From: Glycine soja
Lineage: Eukaryota; Streptophyta; Magnoliopsida; Fabales; Fabaceae
Length of the DNA stretch: 64,000 nt
Direction of reading: 5' to 3'
Assembly (NCBI RefSeq): GCF_004193775.1
Contig: NC_041011.1
Location: 48,243,167-48,307,166 of the forward strand
Position 1 is the first letter of the stretch; the number at the start of each line of letters is the position of its first letter. The notes under the pieces were generated by a model. The model was given only the letters and a program-made list of their open reading frames with translations, made no database searches and was not told the origin of the DNA. A program made the position numbers and the translations under genes. This document shows positions 1 through 11,439 of this stretch, piece by piece.

Positions 1-2527
1 TGAATAATTCAAATAGAACCATCGGAGTACAATATATAGATCGACACAACGTTTCATTTTAATTTATTTGCACAGTCCAACTAAATGCACATACATTAAT
101 TGTTTATTTATTTATGGACATTAATTGAAAACTTTTCTGTTTAATCATTAATCATTGACTTATTAATTGTTTTATTTAATTAAGTTAATTGCTAATAAAA
201 ATATATAGTCTACTATTTATTTATCAAAACAATTATTTTATGTCGTGTTATTTGAAAAATACCAAAATCCTTTAGGAATATGTGAAAATATCCTCTCAAA
301 TAAACAACAAAGCTATTGGGCAGTATGTAAGCTCGTGGGTTGAAACATGAAGGATGTCACACATTCATCCAAACTATTTTAAATTACTAAATTGATATAA
401 AAAATAAAAAAAATCCTTATATAATAAAAATGATTTATTTATTTAACGTTTACACAAAAAATTGTTGTCTTGATTTATATATTTGTTGTGGCCATCATTT
501 ATTCTACAATGGTATGAGTCTTAGACACCACACAAGACCTAATTATGCATGCATTGATGTTCATGGTTCGGCGATATCATCATACAAAAATAAGGGAATC
601 CAATTGATATTATCATATATCAGTTTTGTCCTTCAAACTTTATAAGGAAATTTAATATGCATGTTAAGAAATATAATATCAAATAATTAATTCAATAGAT
701 TATGGATAGATTTTTTATTGTAAAGAAAATTATTAAATAGTGTAAAAACAAAATTTTAAATGATTAAATGAGAACTAAAAATATAAATCACTAAATTATA
801 TTTAAATGATAAGATTTAAAATATAAATAGGCGTGACCTTTCTATAGAAGATATATGATCACTAACTAACTTTCAACTTGTTTTTTTCAAGAACAAACGA
901 ATACGTTTTTTCCCCCAAAATATGGGTTCAAATCTCATTGTTAATAACTTTGTTGGTGAAAGATTGATACATATTTTTTTATTTTATTTTTGTAAGTGCT
1001 TATTAGGTTTTAAGTTATGCTATAACTTTGATGAGTTAGTGAGACACAACTTATTAAACTTTTGACTAAAAAAAAATCAAATTAGTAATATATTTTTGGT
1101 TTAAAAATGTAAAAGAATTCAGAAATTTGTTATGAAAATTACAAATGTCCATCATAAAAAATAAGAAAATTTACCGTTGTATTTTTTTTGGTAAATTTAT
1201 TTACCTTTGTATTGGCATCCAAATATATAAACTCGAGAACCAAATTAATAGAAATCAAGTTTAGTAATTAGTTTAATTTAGGTTGAATCCTACTGTTTGA
1301 GAAAAAACAACTTAAATATTCGATTCGATTTGTTCAACTAGTTAGATAATTCAGATTTAAAATACTCCTAAGTCCTAACCTTGAATTCAAAAGGTGAAAA
1401 ATAAACCTAAATAATATTTGTTACGAGCCACAATAAAAGAAAGAGGGGAGAAGTTATGAAACGAAATGAATTTAAAGATACAATAGAACCTTCGACTTCA
1501 TAAAATGTAGTAATATATATGCCAAGTGCCTATATAGCCTACCTTATTTATAAGGTGTGCAATATAAATGCCTTCAGATTTAATGGCATGAAAATTAATA
1601 ATCATTTTTATTACAAAACTAAAAATAGAGTTATGTGGGAGATCTTGCAAATATTCTTCTGCAGATAATCACTTTGAAGCATGCGTGACAGGTAGTTAAA
1701 ATGATTTGATTTATTAGAGGAAGACACTCTTATATTACATGACTCAGAGTACAAGGTTAAAAGTCGTGAGTATGCGCGCGCTTGTTTTCAATTAATTAAG
1801 TTTATAGTAATGTTTTTAATAATCTAAATTATCTTTCATGCTTTTAATTTGTCAAAATGTCAAGAACCTTAAGATAAGTGAAACAGTGTCTTCAATTTAT
1901 ATGAATAAAAAATTTGTCAAAATAACTCACCGATTGAACTATAGCAAAATGAGTATAACATAGTAAAATATTTTGCCTTCCCTATTCATTATTATTAATT
2001 TCAACAGCAATTTATTCCAAATAAATTTTCAAAACACTCTTTAAAACATATATAATGATTATTCAGATTTTGAGACAGACTATGATATTTTTAGAATCTA
2101 AAAATTTATATGCAGCCATATGTTCGTGTACGAGGTTCTTCTATTTCCATTAAGAAGCTTATAAATGAATTTCGTTTATTTAATTAACTAGGTGATGTAA
2201 ATATCATCTACGATTAAAGCCAACTGTATTATTGTAAAAAAAACAAACAAACTAACTGTATTATGTAGACAGCAAGCATTTTTAAGAAGGATCACAACTT
2301 CACAAGTCACGTTTAGTTCAGAATTTTCTGCCATTTCACATTTTTTATTTTTTAGGCAAGTTGTCCCCTCACAAAGTTTTAAAACATCTTTTCTTTTTAA
2401 TTATTTTTTATTTAAACAGAATTTTCTTTTCCTATAAAATGCGTACATTTTTATAATTACACAACTTTTTTTTGTGTTGATTGCAAAATCAGGTTCAATT
2501 TGAATCCAAGACAAAAAAAGTGAACCA
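1..2527. other. AT-rich intergenic DNA, no gene seen
   Basis: Very AT-rich sequence with frequent stops in all frames. The one short ORF, near 430..645, has no recognisable domain and no splice or promoter context. I see no RNA gene or clear repeat here. Confidence 0.7.
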
Positions 2528-2536
2528 AAATAATTG
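2528..2536. repeat. 9-bp target site duplication, left copy (MULE)
   Basis: The 9-mer aaataattg directly precedes the left terminal repeat and occurs again, unchanged, directly after the right one at 13132..13140. Nine-bp duplications are characteristic of Mutator-superfamily insertion. Confidence 0.93.
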
Positions 2537-2582
2537 GGGAGTTGCTACGTGCACCCAGCATTATTGCTGGGGCACCCAGCAA
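2537..2582 (+). repeat. Left terminal inverted repeat of the MULE
   Basis: Begins gggagttgcta and matches the reverse complement of 13086..13131 at 43 of 46 positions. The repeat is itself nearly palindromic around a central tattg, so each end could fold into a hairpin. Confidence 0.92.
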
Positions 2583-2619
2583 ACAGTGAAGTGGCGAAAC
2601 TGCCCTTCAGCAATTATTC

Positions 2620-2820
2620 TTCCGGAAGAAGGTTCTTCCGGAAAAGTTCCGGAAATAATTTTTCCGGAAAGTTTCCGGAAGAAACTTCTTCCGGAAGATT
2701 AATTTGTGTCTTCCGGAAATACTCACAGACAATTTCCGGAAGAACGTCATCCGGAATGTTTCCGGAAGAAGCTTCTTCCAGAAGAATTCCATTGTCTTCC
2801 GGAAGAAGCTTCTTCCGGAA
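2620..2820. repeat. Left subterminal TTCCGGAA palindrome array, block 1
   Basis: About eleven perfect copies of the 8-bp palindrome TTCCGGAA, usually inside cttccggaagaa, plus near matches such as tccagaag and catccgga, in 200 bp. Because the unit is self-complementary, open frames with Ser-Gly-Arg/Phe-Arg-Lys repeats appear on both strands; these are not genes. Likely role, by analogy with subterminal motifs of other DNA transposons, is transposase binding (inference). Confidence 0.85.
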
Positions 2821-3167
2821 GTTAGTTTTTTTTTTTAATGCGTATGTAATGACGATTTTGCCCTTGTGTAAATTTCTTTAAATTAACGTCTTCAGGCTGT
2901 GTTTTACTGCGCTTTCTTTGTTTCTTCTTCCGTTTGCTTTGTTTCTTCTTCAGTTTGCTTTGTTTGTTTCTTCCGTTTGCTGTTGTTTCGGTGGTGGTCC
3001 CTTCAGCAGTCTGTTGGTGGTCCCGTGAAGTGAAGTATTTGAAGATTTGGTGGTCCCGTGTTCCGTATTTGAAGTTTTATTAGTGGCTGTTGTTCCTATT
3101 TTGTCGGAGGTACGCGTTTATTTCGTTTTCCGGTTAGCTTTTAGAGAAGAAAAACAGTAAAAAATGT

Positions 3168-3545
3168 ATCCGGAAGAAATTTTAGGCACAGAAGGAGGAA
3201 GGTCCGGAATGACCACTTCCGGATGAAGGTCTTCCGGAAGTTACGAAGGCCAATTCCGGAAGAAGTGCTTCCAGAAACTACTTCCGGAAGACCTTCTTCC
3301 GGAATTGGCCTTCGTAACTTCCGGAAGACCTTCATCCGGAAGTGGTGAAGGCCAATTGCGGAAGAAGTTCTTCCGGAAACTACTTCCGGAAGCACTTCTT
3401 CCGGAATTGGGCTTCGTAACTTCCGGAAGACCTTCTTCCGGAAGTTAAGAAGCCCAATTCCGGAAGAAGGTCTTCCGGAAGTAGTTTCCGGAAGCACTTC
3501 TTCCGGAATTGGCCTTCGTAACTTCCGGAAGACCTTCTTCCGGAA
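3168..3545. repeat. Left subterminal TTCCGGAA palindrome array, block 2
   Basis: About sixteen perfect TTCCGGAA copies in 380 bp, organised in longer units in which pairs of palindromes are separated by aattggccttcgtaac or its complement. The block reads almost as a series of nested inverted repeats. It lies about 0.5-0.9 kb upstream of the transposase start codon, so it may act as promoter as well as transposition sequence. Confidence 0.85.
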
Positions 3546-3692
3546 TGTTAAATTATTAGTAATTTATTTTAATTTCTGTTTTATAATTTTTTTAATTTCT
3601 GTTTTATATATATTTCTGTTAGTTAATAATGAATTATTGGTTTAATTAGGTATAATGATATATATTGTGGATTAGAATTTTTTTGTTTTATA

Positions 3693-3694
3693 AT

Positions 3695-3734
<40 letters not shown>
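3693..3734. repeat. (TA)n microsatellite
   Basis: Uninterrupted alternating TA run inside the MULE 5' leader. It lies in an AT-rich block that also has short duplicated phrases such as ttaggtataatg and gtgtatgatgcatatgtcct, the latter at about 3947 and again at 4037. Confidence 0.9.
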
Positions 3735-3737
<3 letters not shown>

Positions 3738-4060
3738 CTGTTTTATAATTTTTTTTTATTTCTGGTTTATATATGTTGTGGATTATTGATTTAATTAGGT
3801 ATAATGGTATAATATTAAATGATTTAGGTAACTTAAATGTATAATGGTACAAAAATGTTTTATTAGTTGTTTATTATAGTGATAAGTTTAGTTTAAGTAA
3901 ATAATGTAGTTATAAATTTAGAATATAGTGATAATTTTAATATAGTCGTGTATGATGCATATGTCCTATTAATATGTTTGTTATTTAAGGTGTAGTAAAT
4001 TTTTGGATGTGGTTATATGATAATTTGAATGTACTTGTGTATGATGCATATGTCCTTAAG

Positions 4061-7016
4061 ATGGACGAAGATCAATGGAGGTATGACTTTGCGATGTCAC
4101 AAGAAGTTCATATGGATTATGATTATGATAATCAAGAAGAATGTGGAGTGAATGAACGACATGTCGATTGTTCAAATGCTTTTAATACATCTCAGGTAAT
4201 CATAGATAATTTGAGTCATTGGTTGAATTGATGGTTTGTACGAAAATTAATGTGTTAGGGTTGCGTTGTAGGTATTCGCTACTCGAGATGATGTTTTGCA
4301 ATGGGCTCGAACAGTTGCCCATGAAAATGGATTTGTTGCTGTGATTATGAGATCTAACACAGAGACCGGTAGCAGAGGAAGAAGTTCATTTGTATTAATT
4401 GGGTGTGAAAGGAGTGGTACGTACAAGTGTAGAAATAAAGAATTCGTTAGAAAAGACACTGGGAGTAGGAAATGTGGTTGTCCCTTCAGGCTTCGTGAGA
4501 AACCAGTGCGTGGAGGGGAAGGTTGGATAGTGAAGTTGATCTGTGGGATTCATAATCATGAATTGGCGAAGTCCTTAGTTGGACATCCATACGCCGGGCG
4601 ATTGACTAAGGAAGAAAAGAAAATTATTGCTGATATGACAAAGTCGATGGTGAAACCGAAAAACATCTTGCTAACGTTGAAGGAACACAATGCCGACAGT
4701 TACACCACGATAAAGCAAATTTACAATGCAAGAAGTGCATATCGTTCTTCAATAAGAGGAGCTGATACCGAAATGCAGCATCTGATGAAGCTTCTCGAAC
4801 GTGATCAATACATTCATTGGCATAGATTGAAGGATGAAGTTGTGGTGCGTGATCTGTTTTGGTGTCACCCAGATGCAGTAAAGTTATGCAATGCATGTCA
4901 TCTGGTGTTTTTTATAGACAGTACCTACAAAACAAACAGGTACAGACTCCCACTACTTGACTTTGTTGGAGTGACACCAACGGCGATGACATTCTCTGCT
5001 GGGTTTGCATATCTGGAGGCTGAGCGTGTTAATAATATTGTATGGGCTTTGGAACGATTTCGAGGCCTATTTTTAAGACACGATCGCCTCCCTCTTGTTA
5101 TTGTCACTGACAGAGACCTAGCACTGATGAATGCAGTGAAAACTGTGTTTCCCGAGTCTACTAATTTGTTGTGCAGGTTTCATATCGATAAGAATGTGAA
5201 GGCGAAGTGCAAATCTTTAATCGGGGAAAAAAATGCGTGGGACTATGTAATGGATAACTGGGGTACTTTGGTTGATTGTCCGTCCGAATACGAGTTCCAT
5301 GAGTCATATCAGAAGTTTCAAGTTGCTTGTTCGCCTTGGCCGATGTTCGTTGACTATGTTAACGACACATGGATTATCCCCCACAAGGAAAAATTTATTA
5401 CAGCATGGACGATTAAGGTCATGCACCTAGGCAACACAACAACAAACAGGTATTAACAACTGATTTTATTTGTTAGTAACGATTAATATTAAATGGTATT
5501 TAATTGTTGTATATTTTCATGTTTGTTGTGTATTTTAAATGTAGGGTTGAATCAGCTCATTGGGCTCTCAAAAGAGTACTACAAAATAGCGTTGGAGACC
5601 TATGTAGTGTTTGGGATGCCATGAACAACATGATCACGCTGCAACACGTCGAAATTAAAGCATCCTTTGAAACCAATACGCATGTGGTTGGCCATGTATA
5701 TAAAAAAACCTTATACAAGAGGCTTCTTGGGATGGTTTCGAGGGATGCTTTAAATCAGATTGCTTCTGAGATTGACCGTCTACGTTATCTCGGCAACAAT
5801 CTCTCTTCTTGTGGTTGTGTGATGAGAAGCACGCACGGGCTTCCTTGTGCATGTGAGCTTTCTAGGTATACTGCTAGCAGCATCCCATTGGAGTCAGTCC
5901 ATCTTTTTTGGAGGAGACTTTGCTTTTCAGACCAAGGGTTATGTGAGACGGAAGTCACCATCAAGGAAGAAATAGAGGTCATATCTAAAAGGTTTGATGA
6001 ACTTGATGTGGCTGGCAAAGTAAATCTGAAGAGTAAACTTCGAGAAATCGCATACCCTGATCATAACTCTATGTGCCCTCCTCCATCAAAGGTGAACACT
6101 AAAGGTGCACCGAAGAAACCGATGAAAAGAAGTCAAACATCCACAAAGCGTGATCCGTCTTACTGGGAGTATGTTGATGCTTTTCATTCTGTTCAAAGCA
6201 GCAACTCTCCAGTGAAACGAAGTGCATCATGTTCTCAACCGCGTCAGCCAACAAGGATCATCCCGATGTTGGATCAATTTGCGTCATTCTTTCAAGGTTT
6301 CATTCGTGACGTTGTGGATGTGAAAGCGGACGGTAACTGTGGATATCGGTCCATTGGCGCTTTATTAGGTATGGGGGAAGATTCGTGGCCGTTAGTGCGT
6401 AATGAATTGCTTAAAGAACTTGGCAGGTGGTCGCATGAGTACATGAACCTCTTCGGTGGCACAGAGAGATTTGAACAATTAAAGTTGTCCCTACTTGTTG
6501 ATGGATTTTCAAAGGTATATTTTTAGGTTAATTTTTTTTAATAACAATGTTTAAATTACTTACATGTGTATGTTTGGTTCATTCAGGTTAGTGTGGACAA
6601 GTGGATGGATATAACAGACATAGGATATGTGATTGCTTCACGGTATAACGTAATCCTTGTATCGTTGTCCCAACAACAAAGCATGACATTTTTCCCTCTT
6701 AGAAGTCAACCACCACCTGACTCTTCTGGCCACCGCATCATATGTGTCGGTCACGTGTTTGGAAATCATTTTGTTCAGGTACATTGAATATAGTTAGTGT
6801 AACAATTATGCAATGACTTCGCTTGATATAATGTTTGTTCATGTACAACAGGTTTATTTGAAAGACCATTGTCCGTTGCCGCCCCCAGCGCTGTTGTGGT
6901 CAACCAATTGTTATTCTCAGGCAAAGCAATGGGCAATTCCATATATTAGTAGAATGCAGGAATACACAAGCTTGATGTCATTCAAAACACACTATGTAGA
7001 CCTAAATGAAGACTAA
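4061..7016 (+). CDS. MULE transposase fused to an OTU cysteine protease (879 aa, 5 exons)
   Basis: Mobilises the element. Exons 4061..4195, 4272..5449, 5545..6514, 6587..6778 and 6852..7016 join in frame through GT-AG introns without a stop. A FAR1/WRKY-GCM1-type zinc finger has C98, C113, C115, H139 and H141. The DDE core has D261 (FIDSTY), D325 (VTDRD) and the CxxH motif C346/H349; the third acidic residue probably lies in the SEYEFHES stretch. A SWIM-like finger spans about 527-541 (CGC...HGLPCAC). The OTU domain runs from about 693 to the end, with D700, catalytic C703 in DGNCGYR, and H822 in NHFVQV. I chose the ATG at 4061 because the upstream frame (from 4007) overlaps a duplicated noncoding phrase. 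OTU enzymes cleave ubiquitin chains; what this one cuts is unknown. Similar fusions are, from memory, present in legume annotations but little studied. Confidence 0.9.
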
Positions 7017-7216
7017 ACATTCATTGTTTATTTATTTGTATTCATTATGCGATATAATTCGTTGTAACCCGTCACTAACCAATTAATATTATCAACTACT
7101 CGTTTGGTTAAGCAAGGAAATTGTTGGTCCAACAAAAATCATTTACGCGTACAGCATACATCATTGTCATAATTGACAACACATAATGACATGCATGCGT
7201 GTTACAGTTTGAGCGT

Positions 7217-7331
7217 GACAACACATTGGTTGACTTCAGTACACATTTTGAAACTAGCAGTCGCTCAACAACACATTGGTTGACTTGACTACACATTAGC
7301 GACAACACATTGACTGACTTGACTACACATT
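7217..7331. repeat. Three direct repeats of about 31 bp upstream of the PB1-like ORF
   Basis: Copies at about 7217, 7268 and 7301 share acaacacattg.tgactt..tacacatt. They contain TTGAC cores of the kind WRKY factors bind and stop about 60 bp before a TATA box, so a promoter role is possible but not shown. Confidence 0.6.
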
Positions 7332-7387
7332 TACGCGTGTCTATTTTTTTGTAAACAAAGTTAAACAAAGGCTCGGTCACAACCATC

Positions 7388-7396
7388 TATATATAT
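7388..7396 (+). promoter_or_regulatory. TATA box of the PB1-like MULE gene
   Basis: tatatatat about 70 nt upstream of the ATG at 7464 and after the end of the transposase-OTU gene. Its placement suggests the second MULE gene has its own promoter and is not an exon of the first. Confidence 0.55.
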
Positions 7397-7463
7397 GGCA
7401 GACTAGGCTACTAAATCACACATTATCTTGCTTTCAAATAATCTCCCAACTGATACACAAACT

Positions 7464-8075
7464 ATGGCATTTCTAGGAGAAACTAGCAGTCAGACGATTG
7501 TCAACTCAAGGTTGGCTTTCATTTATCCAAATGGATCGATTATTCACAATGATACTGGGGTTTACTTCCAAACTTCAACTCCGGTGCCCATTCGAGTACC
7601 AAATAGGTGTGATTTTGCAAGCCTAAAAACCAGAATACACAATACCCTTCAGCTATCCGACAAACAATTTTTGGATGAAATTCACTACCGGAAGCCATTC
7701 ACCGATACAGGTAACCAAATTCGCTTTGAGTGTATCAAATTGATAAATGATGACGATGTCAACACAATGTTAATGTGTAATGATCAATTTTCTTGTGTTG
7801 GTCCGATTGAGTTATTATGCACCGTTGGAAGAACACCAGATGGAATAATAAACTTACTTGAACGCACTATGCCTCGTATTCATGACGCGATCCTGTATTA
7901 CAACGGCAAATGGAACATGCCACCGCAGAACAAATTTGTTGGTTGCGCGTTCACAGGAAAAAATCCTAAGAAATTTCAAATTCCTTCAACATGTATCATC
8001 GATGAACTGAAGAATTTAATCAAGCAAGTCGCTAAACAACTGAATGTCATGTTTAATTTTTTGTTTTTTTGTTGA
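7464..8075 (+). CDS. MULE accessory ORF, PB1/ubiquitin-like N-terminal type (203 aa)
   Basis: Single-exon frame from the first ATG after the TATA box. Residues about 17-95 (starting RLAFIYPNGSII) resemble the beta-rich ubiquitin-like/PB1-like module that precedes the transposase in many plant MULEs, here encoded alone and downstream of it. It could be a separated DNA-binding or dimerisation partner of the transposase. The frame ends in a run of F and C codons (NVMFNFLFFC) that looks like read-through of an intron donor or 3' UTR, so the true C-terminus may differ. The family assignment rests on general appearance, with no diagnostic residue. Confidence 0.6.
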   Translation: MAFLGETSSQTIVNSRLAFIYPNGSIIHNDTGVYFQTSTPVPIRVPNRCDFASLKTRIHNTLQLSDKQFLDEIHYRKPFTDTGNQIRFECIKLINDDDVNTMLMCNDQFSCVGPIELLCTVGRTPDGIINLLERTMPRIHDAILYYNGKWNMPPQNKFVGCAFTGKNPKKFQIPSTCIIDELKNLIKQVAKQLNVMFNFLFFC

Positions 8076-8163
8076 TGTAACCTTTATATGTTTACGGCGT
8101 GTTTAATTCCCATAATAAAGTTGAATGCGTTGTTTCAGTGGTCCAAAAATTTAATTGTTAAAA

Positions 8164-8927
8164 GGGTTCATTTCGTAGTTTTTTGGATTTTGAGACTTTG
8201 TTTTGACGTGTTAGTTGACGGAACTGGGGAACGGGACTATTTTTTTTGGATTCTTTGACGTCCAAACATGAGAAATGGCCGCCCTCCATTGTCTCAGGGC
8301 ACAGGCACACCCACGCAAAAAAATCCCAAACATGGGTACTTGAACATGGAAAAAGGGTTCATTTCCTATTTTTTTGGATTTTGAGGCTTTGTTTTGACGT
8401 GTTAGTTGACGGAACTGGGGAACGGGACTATTTTTTTTGGATTCTTTGACGTCCAAACATGAGAAATGACCGCCCTCCATTGTCTCAGGGCACAGACACA
8501 CCCACGCAAAAAAATCCCAAACATGGGTACTTGAACATGGAAAAAGGGTTCATTTCCTATTTTTTTGGATTTTGAGGCTTTGTTTTGACGTGTTAGTTGA
8601 CGGAACTGGGGAACGGGACTATTTTTTTTGGATTCTTTGACGTCCAAACATGAGAAATGGCCGCCCTCCATTGTCTCAGGGCACAGACACACCCACGCAA
8701 AAAAATCCCAAACATGGGTACTTGAACATGGAAAAAGGGTTCATTTCCTATTTTTTTGGATTTTGAGGCTTTGTTTTGACGTGTTAGTTGACGGAACTGG
8801 GGAACGGGACTATTTTTTTTGGATTCTTTGACGTCCAAACATGAGAAATGGCCGCCTTCCATTGTCTCAGGGCACAGACACACCCACGCAAAAAAATCCC
8901 AAACATGGGTACTTGAACATGGAAAAA
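8164..8927. repeat. Four tandem copies of a 191-bp repeat
   Basis: Units at 8164, 8355, 8546 and 8737, each exactly 191 bp and almost identical; the first differs at a few bases near its start (ttcgtag for ttcctat). Each contains ttgacgtgttagttgacgg and gccgccctccattgtctca. Degenerate pieces built on ttatgtaattcttacaaac continue to about 9145. The array lies between the convergent PB1-like and PMD genes. The open frames seen on both strands repeat with the array and are not genes. Confidence 0.92.
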
Positions 8928-9327
8928 AGATTCATTTATGTAATTCTTACAAACAAAACTCATGATTCTAAAAACTTATGTTTTTTATGTAATTCTTACA
9001 AACATGGAAAAAGGGTTCATTTATGTAATTCTTACAAACATGGGTACTTGAACATTGAAAAAGGGTTCACTTATGAATTATTAATCATTTTAAAAACTTT
9101 TATTTTTTATGTAATTCTTACAAACAAAACTCATGATTCTAGGTTCCCTTTTTTTAAAAATAAATTTAAAACAACCGTAAACTTCGCTTAAGGACCACAA
9201 ACAATCGGAATAACAAACTATATTATAAAATAATAAACTGTGCAAAACACGTCAACTATATTAAACAAAAACTGTAATAATTACAAATATTCATGTCAAC
9301 TACAACACAACAAAATAAATACAATGA

Positions 9328-11377
9328 TCAATGGTCCGTGCGGCGTCTCTGACGAGCCCTGACCGTCCCATCAGCACTGGGTCCCCCTCTCGCGATCGTC
9401 AGGCAGTCCTGCATAATGTCATATAACTCTGTGCCTGCAGTGACTATCCTAAGGTTGAGCACACGCTCCAACCTCTGTGCAATCGCCTCATATCCCTCGT
9501 AATCATCCTGTCAAAGTCAGTAAAAACATTTATTATGAAATTCAAAATAAACAACAACTCATAAAACATTAAACGCGCAAATAATCTTACCACATATGGA
9601 GGGAGGTCAAATGCCACTGGAACCTGGGGGTTGGGCGGCTGTATGTAGTCCTCAGGGTCTGCAGCTGGTGCATCCCTCTGCTGGTCAGCTGCCTGGGTCG
9701 GTGTCATGAAAGGGTGAGATATGCGGAAAAACCACTCAATGTAATCCGCAGATACCTGCCCAGGCACTAAACAAGGCTGACCCGCAGGTAGTAAGTGATC
9801 CGCAAACTCCATCCACCTGTCATCTATCTGATCCTGTGACAATCGTGCACTAACAGGCGGCGGAGGGATGCTCTGGATGTAACCGAACTGGCGTACCACC
9901 CTCTCCGGTCGAACTGCGACGATCATAGGACCTCATCTGAGCTGACCCTGGAACGATGAAATCTCCTGAAACGCCCTAACACCCCGATGCTCCGTGTACG
10001 GCAACCAGGACACATCTGTGACGGTCAAACCATCACAACGTGCCCTGTAGGGTGCTCCTGTGATGCCCTTCATGTGCGCCTTCGACGTCAACCACCGGGA
10101 AGCACGTGGGGACGTCTCCTGGTATGTGTCGTCAGTCACGCACTGATGCACACTAGGAAAGTGCTCATAGATCCAGCACTACACAATAATTGAGGTTAAC
10201 ATAACATAAAAACATGTTTAAATCATAATCGAACCTAACATATTAATAAACACAAAATTTACCTGAAATAGCGTCAAGTACCCCGCAAGCTGTCGGGTGG
10301 TGGTCCTACAAGCCTCATCTAACTGGTCGTACATATGAACCAGCGCGGCAACCCCCCAAGCATAACCACCACTATGAGCGAGGTCCCGGAAAGCGTCAAG
10401 GTGGACCACATGCACGTATGTTGCACTCTTATTAGCAAAAAGAGTGCAACCGACAAGGTGCAGCAAATAAGCGCGAGCTGCGACAATCCACCGCCGGGCC
10501 TGACATCTGGTCTCATAAATGTCACGAACCCATCCTAATCGTACATATGCTCCACGTGTGAGTGTTGTCTCGGCTCTGGCCTCCTCCGCAGACACTTCCA
10601 GCAACTCCGTGAGCAAGAATCTGGCCTCCTCCGTAGAAAGAGCGTGGAAACTGTGCAAGGCGCCAGTGATGGGCAAATGTAGAATGGACGACACATCATC
10701 CAATGTGATCGTCAGCTCTCCTACTGGAAGGTGGAAGGTGCTAGTCTCACTGTGCCACCTCTCCACAAATGCGGATATAAGTCCAGGATCGCCAGTAATA
10801 ATTGAACAATCTATCAGTGGACTTAATCCTGTGGCAGCCACCAGGCCTTCAATCTCAGGCACTGGCCTCCCAATCAGTGTCAGCTTCCTCCCATGTGACA
10901 CTAACTTCAAATCAGGACGTTCCTGATTTGAAGTACAAATTATACAATTATTAAAAAAAAATTAATCATAAACAAATAAATAAACAATGACAAATAATTA
11001 ACAAATTAAAATACCTGTCCACTCCACACGGCATGTGCAACATGCTCGGCAAATGATGTGAGCACTGACGGGTCACGTGGACCACCAGGGAATCCCTCTG
11101 CAGCATCATCACCATCTGACCCCTCACCACTATCAGCACCCTGTGCGTCCGCACGCATCTCAGGTGCCTCCGTAGGCTGCTCAGGGACATCATCAGTCAT
11201 GTCAGCGACGTCCTCAGCCATATGACGTCCCTCCGTAGTCATCTGATGAACGCGTAGCCTACGGGCTGAGGCAGTAGGCCTACGCCTCTCGGGAACATCG
11301 CCAGCATCCTCGTCAGCAGCTCTATCTCTGCCTACAACTCTACCTATGACACGACCTAAACCTCGTGTTCTGGCCAT
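9328..11377 (-). pseudogene. Plant mobile domain (PMD) gene of the MULE, broken by one in-frame stop
   Basis: Relative of the PMD proteins MAIN and MAIL1, which in Arabidopsis act with the phosphatase PP7L in silencing transposons. Exons 11377..11015, 10922..10263, 10178..9591 and 9507..9328 are all phase 0 with GT-AG borders and would give 596 residues. An acidic Arg-rich N-terminus is followed by the PMD core from about residue 140 (GLSPLID, FHLPVGELTITLDDV, LPITG, LGWVRDIYE) and a tail with PERVVRQFGY and FRISHPFMTP. Codon 423 (9935..9933) is TGA in L-R-stop-G-P-M; relatives as I remember them have R-W-G-P there, so this looks like TGG to TGA. The product would stop at 422 residues unless read through. 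The rest of the gene is undamaged, so the break is probably recent. Confidence 0.85.
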
Positions 11378-11439
11378 GATCTGTAAATCATGTCGAACAC
11401 GTATTTTTTTCGGTCAAAATATACACAATTTTCTTTATA

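Noticed and set aside
2481..3497. Overlapping frames on both strands rich in SSGR and FRK repeats
   Set aside because: They are translations of the TTCCGGAA palindrome arrays; the same residues appear on either strand and there is no start or splice context.
8211..8883. Repeated 96-residue minus-strand and 67-residue plus-strand frames
   Set aside because: They recur every 191 bp with the tandem repeat and overlap each other; no promoter or family match.
9933..10151. Treating the PMD pieces 9444..9926 and 9933..10151 as two genes
   Set aside because: Both are in the same frame separated only by a TGA, and together they form exon 3 of one gene.
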